Of a DNA stretch of 25,275 bases, positions 15,321 through 22,394 are shown in pieces. The position numbers were made by a program, and so were the translations under genes. The stretch spans positions 1 through 25,275 of the forward strand of contig CAYWSL010000077.1 of NCBI GenBank assembly GCA_964460665.1. The letters are read 5' to 3'. Within the stretch, counting starts at the first letter, position 1, and each line of letters begins with the position of its first letter. The DNA is from K23-9 sp964460665 (lineage in GTDB: Bacteria > Planctomycetota > Planctomycetia > Pirellulales > Pirellulaceae). The notes beneath the pieces are model-generated. The model was not told the origin of the DNA and ran no database searches. It worked only from the letters and a program-made list of their open reading frames with translations.

Positions 15321-17663
15321 ATGCTTGATCTAACCGCGTTCGAAGTATTCGCATCGGGATTCGTCAATGATGACGCAGTCCGCTTCGGTCGCCGTGATCT
15401 TTTACGTGGCGCCGCAATCGCTGGCATTCTGCCCTTTGGCCTGGGGACCAAAGAACCAAAAAACAAAATCCCAAACAATCCGTTGCAGCTGATTCGCACG
15501 AAGCGAATGGACACCCTGGTTGCGCTGATTGGCGCACAAATCGACGCGTTATGGTGTGGGCGACAAGGTGATAGTGCTTGCCAGATTGCCAACGAACTGT
15601 TGGTTTACGTCAGTTACCTTCCCAAACGCGTCCAATACGGCATTCACGTCGCCCTGACGTGGATCGACCTGTACAGCATCAAGAATGCTGGCCGCCATCT
15701 GCATCGATTAACGCACGCACGTATTCGACAAGTTCTGAACCAAGGCGAAACACCGCGTGCAAACCGTCTTTCACCGCCGCTGATCCTGTGGGAAGAGGAT
15801 CATCTTTTGCACTTGGCTGTTAGCGGTGTCGCGATGCTTGGCCGGATGGTGATTCACTCGCGACAACCCGCCCGCAAGCTGATTGGCCTGGGCTGGTCAG
15901 CCGTATGCGAGGATCCATCCCAACTGGTCACGGTCGAGACTCCGCCGCTGGCGGATTTGTCACAGCACTACGATGTCTGCATCATCGGCAGCGGCGCTGG
16001 CGGTTCGACGATGGCAAACCGTCTGACAGCGATCGGCAAGCGTGTGCTGATTCTGGACCTGGGCGACTTTGTCAAACCGGATGCATTGATTCAAAAACTG
16101 CCGCAACCCGACGGGTCCGTCAAGCTGGCTCCACCACGAAGCGACGAAGTTTTGTATCGTCTGTACAAAGATGCCGGTGGGCAGATTGCTGGCGGTTTCG
16201 GCAAAGTGAAGTCGAAGCTGGATCTGGCGATCCCATCACGGCGGAAGAAGATCCCAGCCAAGCAATCGATCAATGTTTGCCAAGCTCGCGTGTTCGGTGG
16301 TGGTCCCTACGTCAACAATGCGATCCATCTACCGATCCCCAAAGAGGTCTACGAGGAAAAGTGGATCGGTCGCCAACCGGCCGGCGTTTCGTACGAAACG
16401 ATGGACGAGTTGATGCAGGGCATCAAGAACGAACTGGGCGTCAACACGGAAGTCACCGACGTCCAGATCAGTGACCGCAGTTTAAGGTTTAAGGAAGGCT
16501 GCGAAGCGATCGGTGAAGTCGTCCATCCGTTGCCAGTCGCGATGCGAACCAAGTGCCTTGGTTGCGGTAGCGATAATTCAGTGGACAGTTTTGGTGACCA
16601 CGTTGGTGGGATTCATCCGTATTCAGAAGATGGGCAGAACAGCTTTCTTGTCCAGGCGATGCACAATCCACAACCGGCAGAAGTCTCGTACCGAACAACG
16701 GCGAACCGACTTCGCATCACACGCGACGAAGCGGGCGACTTGAAAGTTTGCGGTGTCGATGTGCAGCGGATCGAAGATTCGGGCTGCCGCACCAACACGA
16801 CAATCCAAGCCAACGAGTATGTCGTCGCGGCGGGCGTGGGGGCGACAACGAAGTTGCTTACCCAGAGCCTAGCCGCGGCAGGTTTGCGAAATCGTCACTT
16901 GGGCACGCGCCTGACGGCCAATGTGGGCACAGCGATGTACGCCATGTACGACAAACCGATCTGGCCATCGGGTAGTGGACGTCCTGAGCCGGGTGTCACA
17001 CAGTGCTTCCTGGTTGACGGCAGAACGATCGAAGAAAATGGCCAGATGGTCGAAGAACCCGCATTGGAAAACTGGTTTCACTTCCCCGGGACGGTCGCAT
17101 TGGCGTTGACCGGATGGTTTAAAGAATTCGCATGCGTGATGCACAAGTTCAATCACCTGTCGATGTCTGGAATCGTTGTTCCCACCGAGGTTAGGTCCAG
17201 CAATTACGTCGACGGTTGCGGCAAGTTCAACTTGGAATTTGATTGCCGCGAGTTTGAGATGTTGCTGCGAGGCATGCGGCGGATCGCACGAATCTACTTC
17301 GCCGCGGCCAAACCCGACGATGGCGTGACGCTGTATTTACCGACTAAGTCAATCTTGATGCGTGGAAACCGGCCAGCCGTGATTCGCTGCATGGCAGACT
17401 TTGAGTGGGCCCTGTGTGAAATTCGCAAACGCGGGCCAGCGTTCGTGAACCTGCTGACCACGCACCCGCAAGGTGGTGCTTCGCTGGGCGACACGGTTGA
17501 TCCCGAAACATTTACACTGAAAACCGACTGTGGCGAGCGGATCGATAACTTGACCGTGTCTGATGCGACACTGTTCCCAGCTGGTTGCGAGATCAATCCG
17601 CAGTTGACTGTAAAAGTACTCGCGACTCTGGCAGCTCAGAAGGTCATCGACCGAGCTGCTTAG
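15321..17663 (+). CDS. GMC-family FAD-dependent oxidoreductase with long N-terminal extension
   Basis: The 780-residue protein has a Rossmann FAD site, YDVCIIGSGAGGSTMANRL (G223-x-G225-x-x-G228), with the acidic end of strand beta-2 at VLILDLG. It closes with a GMC C-terminal domain: THPQGGASLGD with probable catalytic H715, and GCEINPQLTVKVLATLAA with N759. GMC enzymes oxidise alcohols, sterols or sugars and pass electrons to oxygen or a carrier; the substrate cannot be read from the sequence. It is about 200 residues longer than typical GMC enzymes. The extra N-terminal part is helical and resembles in layout the long fatty-alcohol-oxidase type. Residues 21-42 (RFGRRDLLRGAAIAGILPFG) look like a twin-arginine signal with RR at 24-25, although it starts late in the chain and the following region lacks a classic cleavage site, so export is uncertain. 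It stands alone. Confidence 0.8.
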   Translation: MLDLTAFEVFASGFVNDDAVRFGRRDLLRGAAIAGILPFGLGTKEPKNKIPNNPLQLIRTKRMDTLVALIGAQIDALWCGRQGDSACQIANELLVYVSYLPKRVQYGIHVALTWIDLYSIKNAGRHLHRLTHARIRQVLNQGETPRANRLSPPLILWEEDHLLHLAVSGVAMLGRMVIHSRQPARKLIGLGWSAVCEDPSQLVTVETPPLADLSQHYDVCIIGSGAGGSTMANRLTAIGKRVLILDLGDFVKPDALIQKLPQPDGSVKLAPPRSDEVLYRLYKDAGGQIAGGFGKVKSKLDLAIPSRRKKIPAKQSINVCQARVFGGGPYVNNAIHLPIPKEVYEEKWIGRQPAGVSYETMDELMQGIKNELGVNTEVTDVQISDRSLRFKEGCEAIGEVVHPLPVAMRTKCLGCGSDNSVDSFGDHVGGIHPYSEDGQNSFLVQAMHNPQPAEVSYRTTANRLRITRDEAGDLKVCGVDVQRIEDSGCRTNTTIQANEYVVAAGVGATTKLLTQSLAAAGLRNRHLGTRLTANVGTAMYAMYDKPIWPSGSGRPEPGVTQCFLVDGRTIEENGQMVEEPALENWFHFPGTVALALTGWFKEFACVMHKFNHLSMSGIVVPTEVRSSNYVDGCGKFNLEFDCREFEMLLRGMRRIARIYFAAAKPDDGVTLYLPTKSILMRGNRPAVIRCMADFEWALCEIRKRGPAFVNLLTTHPQGGASLGDTVDPETFTLKTDCGERIDNLTVSDATLFPAGCEINPQLTVKVLATLAAQKVIDRAA

Positions 17664-17768
17664 TAGGGAATAGCTTCTCCCCCCTCCGCTACAACGCTCC
17701 GCGCGGTAACGCACTGCCTAACGTACCGTTGGCTTGGAAACGCTAGCTGGTATCTTGGTGGCATCTGA

Positions 17769-18455
17769 ATGGCTTCCTTTCCAACGAGTGCCGATATGCC
17801 ACGCTTAGACGCGCGACTGAAATCGGTTGCCCAGCAAGTTTGCTGTCGCGTTCACGCTGATATCGGATCCGATCATGGTCACTTACTGAAAGCCCTGCTG
17901 GCTGCAGGCCGAATTCAGCGTGGAATCGCGATCGAAAACAAGCGTCAGCCGTTCTTGAATTCTCAAACAACACTACAGGGCGTGAATGCTGACGTCCGTT
18001 TTGCGGACGGCATTGAAGGCCTGAAAGCGGGGGAAGCGGATAGCCTGAGCATCTGTGGCATGGGCGCTGAATCGATCGTTCGGATCTTGTGCCAGCGTCC
18101 CGAATGTGTTCCACGATCGCTCGTTCTGCAGCCCAACGGCAAGCCTGAACTGATTCGCCAGTGGGGACTGGACGCTGGCTACCACTTGGTCGATGAACTA
18201 GTCGTTGACGGGCAGCGCGTCTACAATGTATTGGTTTTGGAGCACGGTGATGGTATCGATGACCCTGCTTACGAAGGAATCGATAGAGAGATTGGCATTG
18301 CGCTGGGGCCACATCAGTTGCAACGCTGGGAGTCAGACTTTATCGATAGGTTAGATAAAGAACATCAATACCTTAGCCAGTTGCAAAGACGTACCGAGAA
18401 GGCAACCGCACGACTTGGCGTCATCGAGCGGGCACGCGAGATCTTTGGTCGATAA
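17769..18455 (+). CDS. trmK: tRNA (adenine-22-N1)-methyltransferase TrmK
   Basis: The 228-residue protein matches the TrmK/DUF633 class I methyltransferases that methylate N1 of A22 in the tRNA D-arm using S-adenosylmethionine. Seen are the SAM-binding motif HADIGSDHGHL (D31, G33, D35) and the acidic ribose-binding position in GIAIENKRQPF. Also present are DVRFADGIEGL, the conserved SICGMGAESIVRIL and the catalytic-region LQPNGKPELIRQW. The C-terminal ~60 residues are helical and charged, as in other TrmK proteins. I start at ATG 17769, with GGTGG 7 nt upstream; M10 (17796) is an alternative that aligns closer to the usual family start. TrmK is best known in Firmicutes and is absent from E. 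coli. The gene converges on feoB with a 62-bp gap. Confidence 0.85.
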   Translation: MASFPTSADMPRLDARLKSVAQQVCCRVHADIGSDHGHLLKALLAAGRIQRGIAIENKRQPFLNSQTTLQGVNADVRFADGIEGLKAGEADSLSICGMGAESIVRILCQRPECVPRSLVLQPNGKPELIRQWGLDAGYHLVDELVVDGQRVYNVLVLEHGDGIDDPAYEGIDREIGIALGPHQLQRWESDFIDRLDKEHQYLSQLQRRTEKATARLGVIERAREIFGR

Positions 18456-18490
18456 CGTGCAGCCGTGTGCAAACAGGTGATGCGTCTGGA

Positions 18491-18509
18491 CAGGTCCTGG
18501 CCGGACCTG
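18491..18509. terminator. Stem-loop between convergent trmK and feoB, possible bidirectional terminator
   Basis: A perfect 7-bp GC-rich stem (CAGGTCC at 18491-18497, GGACCTG at 18503-18509) closes a 5-nt loop TGGCC. It lies 36 bp after the trmK stop and 9 bp after the feoB stop, read from each side. There is no T-run on either strand, so if it ends transcription it does so with help (for example Rho) or acts as a 3'-end stabiliser. Confidence 0.4.
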
Positions 18510-18517
18510 GCCGGCAG

Positions 18518-20527
18518 CTACAGCATGTTGACGATGTTGTAGGCGCCGAAGGCGAATACATATGCCAAGATCGTCATATAAGTCAGCTGGAACACGGCCC
18601 ACTTCCAGGAACCTGTTTCGCGTTTCGTGACGGCTTGTGTTGGCAAGCACTGCATCGCCAGAACAAAGAACACTAGTAAACTGACGCAGGTCGCTGCATT
18701 GAAAACCTTGGTTCCGTCGTCACGCTTTGCGTTGGTCAGTTTTTCTCGCAGCGAGCTGATATCGTCTGTATCGTCGCCCAATCCATACAGCACACTCATC
18801 GTCGACACGACGACTTCGCGTGCGGCAAACGAAGTCAGCACGCCAACGCTGGTCTTCCAGTCAAAGCCCAGTGGGCTGAAAACTGGTTCGACGAACTTGC
18901 CTGCACGGCCAATCAGTGAATACTCCTGGGCCATTCGCATTCGAGTGTTATTCAGTTCGTCTTCATCTAATAGTGTGGTGTCGACTTGGCTGGCGACCAA
19001 ACGTTCTTGGAAGCGTGCTTCCGGCATTTTGGGATACGTCGACAGGCCCCAGATGATGACCGAAATCATCAAGATGATCGTGCCCGCTTCACGGACAAAC
19101 ATTAGTCCGCGTTCGTACGCCATTCGAAGTGCGTTTCGTAGCGATGGGCGGCGATAGGGCGGCAAATCCAGAATCAACGGCGAAGGGTTGCCGGGTAACA
19201 TCGTCAACTTCAGCACCCACGCGACGGCAAAGGCGACGACCATCCCCAGGGCATAGGCCGACGCAAACAGCATCGCCGCCTTCAGCGGATTCGCGGGAAA
19301 CAGCATCGCCGCAATCATCGAATAGACCGGCAGCCGAGCCGAGCACGTCATCAGCGGAATGACCAAAATCGCGGCCAGTCGATCTCGACGATTTTCAATT
19401 GTCTTCGTTGCCATGATCGCAGGGATCGCACACGCGTGGGCGGCCAACAGCGGTACGAACGCTTGGCCAGGTAAACCGACGCGCCGCATCCAACGATCGA
19501 CGACGACTACCGCGCGCGACAAGTAACCTGAATCTTCTAATACCGTTAGAACGAAAAACAGAATGCAGATTTGCGGCAAGAACACGATCACGCCACCTAC
19601 ACCCCCAATGATTCCGTCGGTCACCAGAGAGTTGAAATCACCGCTGGGCAAAAAATTGCCGACAAGGCTAGCTAGTTGACCGAATACGCTGTCCAGCCAG
19701 TCCATCGGATAGCTGGCAAGCCAAAAGATCATCACAAACAGACTAAGCATAGTCAGCGCAAACGCAACTAACCCCATCACGGGATGAGTCAGCACGCGGT
19801 CAATGCGATCGGATGCTTCGGTCGACAGGGCCCCGGTGCTACTGACTTCCCTGGCGATGCTGGCCGCCCATTGATGACCTTGCGCATACGGGCACGTACT
19901 GCACGTCATGCAAGGTTCTTCGGTCAAAGTTGGCAACTGCGGCCCGGCAAAACATCCGTCCATTGCCACGCGAAGTTCATCCATTCCTTCACCGGTTCGC
20001 GCCGAGATACCGACCACTGGACACTCCAGTTTCTTGGACAACCGGTTGATATCGATGTTGATCCCTTGTGATCGCGCCGAGTCGATCATGTTGACGGCAA
20101 CGATACTGGGGATGCCCAATTGAAGCGCTTCGCCGGCAACGAACAAACTGCGTTGTAAATTCGTTGCGTCGACAACCAGCAAAATCGCGTCGGGCTTGCG
20201 CCCGTTCGTACCGCTTAAGTAATCCTTGGACACACGTTCGTCAGGTGACTGTGCGTCCAGGGAAAATATGCCAGGCAAGTCGATGATCTCAACTGGCTTT
20301 TGCTTGGCGGTTACTGTTTGCCCCCTGCGAACTTCAACCGTCGTTCCAGAAAAGTTCGAGGTCTTCGCGCGCAGATTCGTCAGGCGATTGAAGACAGACG
20401 TCTTACCGACGTTGGGATTTCCTACCAGCGCGATCTTGCGAGATTCGGCAGAAGGAGAAGCCCCGGAAGCAGGTGGGACCGAAGACTGTGGAGCAGACGA
20501 CGAAGTCGATTCAGCGTAATCGCTCAT
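18518..20527 (-). CDS. feoB: Ferrous iron transport protein B
   Basis: The 669-residue FeoB has a cytoplasmic G domain: G1 GNPNVGKT (36-43), G2 at T62 in FSGTTVE, G3 DLPG (83-86), G4 NMID (146-149) and a G5-like SART. A polytopic membrane domain follows, with both conserved Gate segments: ACAIPAIMATKT with MTCSARLPVYSM, and TSFAAREVVVSTMS. It imports Fe2+ across the inner membrane. A 30-residue Ser/Pro/Ala-rich leader precedes the G domain. Unusually, the linker between G domain and membrane part carries C206-x2-C209-x2-C212 (EEPCMTCSTCPYAQGH), which could bind metal. At 669 residues it is shorter than the ~770 of E. coli FeoB. It is coupled to feoA by an ATGA overlap and controlled by the Fur-type site upstream of feoA. 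Confidence 0.95.
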   Translation of the reverse strand: MSDYAESTSSSAPQSSVPPASGASPSAESRKIALVGNPNVGKTSVFNRLTNLRAKTSNFSGTTVEVRRGQTVTAKQKPVEIIDLPGIFSLDAQSPDERVSKDYLSGTNGRKPDAILLVVDATNLQRSLFVAGEALQLGIPSIVAVNMIDSARSQGINIDINRLSKKLECPVVGISARTGEGMDELRVAMDGCFAGPQLPTLTEEPCMTCSTCPYAQGHQWAASIAREVSSTGALSTEASDRIDRVLTHPVMGLVAFALTMLSLFVMIFWLASYPMDWLDSVFGQLASLVGNFLPSGDFNSLVTDGIIGGVGGVIVFLPQICILFFVLTVLEDSGYLSRAVVVVDRWMRRVGLPGQAFVPLLAAHACAIPAIMATKTIENRRDRLAAILVIPLMTCSARLPVYSMIAAMLFPANPLKAAMLFASAYALGMVVAFAVAWVLKLTMLPGNPSPLILDLPPYRRPSLRNALRMAYERGLMFVREAGTIILMISVIIWGLSTYPKMPEARFQERLVASQVDTTLLDEDELNNTRMRMAQEYSLIGRAGKFVEPVFSPLGFDWKTSVGVLTSFAAREVVVSTMSVLYGLGDDTDDISSLREKLTNAKRDDGTKVFNAATCVSLLVFFVLAMQCLPTQAVTKRETGSWKWAVFQLTYMTILAYVFAFGAYNIVNML

Positions 20528-20751
20528 GCTTCGTCACAGACAACCATAATGTGTGAAGCGATTTCGTTAGCGAGTGCCATTTTGCTGCCAGCAGCCCGCA
20601 CGATGCATGGGTTTCCAACGCGAGAAAGTTCGATGGTCTGACCTTCATAAAGTCCCATCGCCTTCAGCCTTGCAGCCTCGAACCCGTCTAAATCGATACG
20701 AGTAACCGTCGCTCGACCGCGGCGCATCAAATTGACTGAAGTGGCTGGCAT
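20524..20751 (-). CDS. feoA: Ferrous iron transport protein A
   Basis: The 75-residue SH3-like FeoA domain protein starts with RRGRATVTRIDLDG, then FEAARLKAMGLYEGQTIEL (the conserved LxxMGLxxGxxI core) and GNPCIVRAAGSKMALANEIA. FeoA is a small cytoplasmic partner needed for FeoB-mediated Fe2+ uptake. The length is normal. A GAAGAGA ribosome site lies before ATG 20751. It is the first gene of feoAB, directly behind a promoter and Fur-like operator, and its stop codon overlaps the feoB start. No feoC-like gene is found at the other end of the operon. Confidence 0.93.
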   Translation of the reverse strand: MPATSVNLMRRGRATVTRIDLDGFEAARLKAMGLYEGQTIELSRVGNPCIVRAAGSKMALANEIASHIMVVCDEA

Positions 20752-20773
20752 ATCGATTCTCTTCGACAGGATT

Positions 20774-20792
20774 GATAATGAGATTCACTCTC
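20774..20792. promoter_or_regulatory. Fur box controlling feoAB
   Basis: GATAATGAGATTCACTCTC matches 15 of 19 positions of the classical Fur box GATAATGATAATCATTATC. On the other strand it contains the inverted repeat TGAGA-N5-TCTCA. It lies 23-41 bp before the feoA start codon and just past the predicted start of transcription, so iron-loaded Fur would block the promoter. Confidence 0.7.
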
Positions 20793-20800
20793 AACAGCCA

Positions 20801-20828
20801 ATTTTAGCCAGTTAGTCCACGCGTACAA
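20801..20828 (-). promoter_or_regulatory. Predicted sigma70-type promoter of feoAB
   Basis: On the minus strand, TTGTAC (20823-20828, -35) and TAAAAT (20801-20806, -10, 5/6 match) are separated by 16 bp. The start site would fall near 20794, directly at the edge of the Fur box. The -35 match is only partial. Confidence 0.5.
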
Positions 20829-20959
20829 GGGCTAGCTTTTTCATTCGCCAGACCGCGCGTTTTCGTCGGAAATACCGGAATTGAGCAAAACACGAGTCTG
20901 CCCCTATCTCAATCAGCAGCTCACCAACGGAAGACGAACGCCGAGCCGTAGCACGAAAC

Positions 20960-21002
20960 AAAAAATGCCCTGCCAATAGTTGCAACTACCAGCAAGGCAT
21001 TT
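20960..21002 (-). terminator. Rho-independent terminator of the DUF937 gene
   Basis: On the minus strand AAATGCCTTGC (20992-21002) pairs with GCAGGGCATTT (20963-20973), 11 bp with one G-U pair. The inner part contains the perfect palindrome TAGTTGCAACTA, which lengthens the hairpin. Six T follow at once (20960-20965). It lies about 20 bp after the stop codon of the DUF937 gene. Confidence 0.88.
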
Positions 21003-21022
21003 ACTTTTCGATCGCGTGTCCG

Positions 21023-22147
21023 TTAGGCGGCCAGCAATCCAAGCTTGGCTTTCAAGCTGTCGACAACTGGTTTTAGGATGTCGCCAACGCCCGGGATCGC
21101 CATGACCTTGTCAATCGTTTCGGTCAAACCTGGGATCAAACCGCTGGCTACTTTCATCACTCCGGACTTTATGCCATCGGGTGCTGCTGACAAACCTGAT
21201 GTGATAGCGCCAAGTCCTTCGTCAGCTGACTTCAACTTGTCTAAGCTTGCGGTTGCCGAATCGGAATCGGTGATCCCACCGAAGATATCTGTTAGGCCCG
21301 AAAAGGAATCTTCTAGTTTCGTAGTCACACCTTCCAAACCGACATCCGCCAAATTTGGAACCGCTACTCCCATGTCGATATCCATATCAGCCATATCGGG
21401 CATATCGGGCACGTTCACGTTGGGTGTTTCGACTTCGGCTCCCCCACCCAAAAAGTTGTAGGCCAACAATCCCAGTAGCGCCACAATGACCAGCGGTGCT
21501 AAGATTTTCATCATCCCCCCGCCGTCGCTTGAGGGGGCAGAAGAAGTTGGAGCGGGTGATGTTGGTGCCGCAGCTTTCGGTGCTGAATCGGAAAGACTAG
21601 GTCCAGCGATGCCCAATGCCCCTAGTCCCATTTCGTCGCCAATGCCTGGCGGTAGCGCGGCTGCAATGTGGTCCTTTTGCCCCATCAACAAACTAGTCAG
21701 CCCGCCAACATCCAAACCGTTGCTTCGCTTTTGCTTACCCAAAAAGCTCATCACCAATGGCAGAGCAAGTCCCATCAGCGAGGATGTCGACTTGCCGCCC
21801 ATGCCGGTGAATTTGGAGATCAAGCTGATCACGGCAGAAACCTTGTCGCCAAAAATCGTGCTCAGCAATCCACTGCTCAAATTCGAAGCAGGAGCTGCAT
21901 TTCCGCTGGAAAGCATACCGCCCAAGTTGTCCAGTAAGCCGCCATCGAAATCATCTTGATCCAGTGTTTTCGACAGTGCCTCGGCTCCGTCGTTCGTTGA
22001 GGCTTGCTTCACCAATCCGCCAAGGATTGTTGGTAGCAAAGCGTCCAAACCACTCTTGGTCGCCTGCTCACTTTCACCCAAGTGTTTTCCGATCTGACCG
22101 GTTACCTGGTTGAAAACTTGATCTTTCAGCATGTCCATTAAATTCAT
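21023..22147 (-). CDS. DUF937 domain protein with a central membrane anchor
   Basis: The 374-residue protein has an N-terminal DUF937 domain (about 1-165): MLKDQVFNQVTGQIGKHLG, then SGLDALLPTILGGLVKQAS, and later MGLALPLVMSFLGKQ. The Gly/Leu-rich repeated helices are typical of this family of unknown function. A low-complexity Ala/Pro/Ser linker (185-210) leads to one membrane helix (about 213-233, MKILAPLVIVALLGLLAYNF). Next come an Asp/Met/Pro-rich segment (PDMPDMADMDIDMG) and a C-terminal helical domain of about 110 residues. If the N-terminus is cytoplasmic, the last domain is periplasmic, but no signal settles the orientation. An AAAGG ribosome site precedes ATG 22147. It is monocistronic, with a terminator on each side. 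I cannot give a function. Confidence 0.8.
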   Translation of the reverse strand: MNLMDMLKDQVFNQVTGQIGKHLGESEQATKSGLDALLPTILGGLVKQASTNDGAEALSKTLDQDDFDGGLLDNLGGMLSSGNAAPASNLSSGLLSTIFGDKVSAVISLISKFTGMGGKSTSSLMGLALPLVMSFLGKQKRSNGLDVGGLTSLLMGQKDHIAAALPPGIGDEMGLGALGIAGPSLSDSAPKAAAPTSPAPTSSAPSSDGGGMMKILAPLVIVALLGLLAYNFLGGGAEVETPNVNVPDMPDMADMDIDMGVAVPNLADVGLEGVTTKLEDSFSGLTDIFGGITDSDSATASLDKLKSADEGLGAITSGLSAAPDGIKSGVMKVASGLIPGLTETIDKVMAIPGVGDILKPVVDSLKAKLGLLAA

Positions 22148-22274
22148 AGTTAACCTTTTGTCTGTCTGCGCGGTGAAGGCACCGAAATGTATGAGCCCAT
22201 TGAGAATTCAGTGTTAATATATGGCTTTGCAATCAACACGTCGGTCGTTTGCAAGTCACTGCGAGGCAATCAAA

Positions 22275-22306
22275 CAACAAAATGCTGGCCAAAATCGGCC
22301 AGCATT
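22275..22306 (-). terminator. Rho-independent terminator after the permease/anchored-protein operon
   Basis: A perfect 10-bp stem (AATGCTGGCC at 22281-22290, GGCCAGCATT at 22297-22306) has a 6-nt loop. On the minus strand it is followed by a T-rich tail (TTTTGTTGTTTG). It lies about 90 bp after the stop codon at 22395, between that gene and the DUF937 gene. The plus-strand side has no T-run, so it works for the minus-strand operon. Confidence 0.85.
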
Positions 22307-22394
22307 CGCGAAATGGCTGTTTGGGAAGAATGCGAGTTCTGCATGCAAGAATGTCGACACTTTGGTGACATTAACAGCGATCGCAAAGTCGCCA

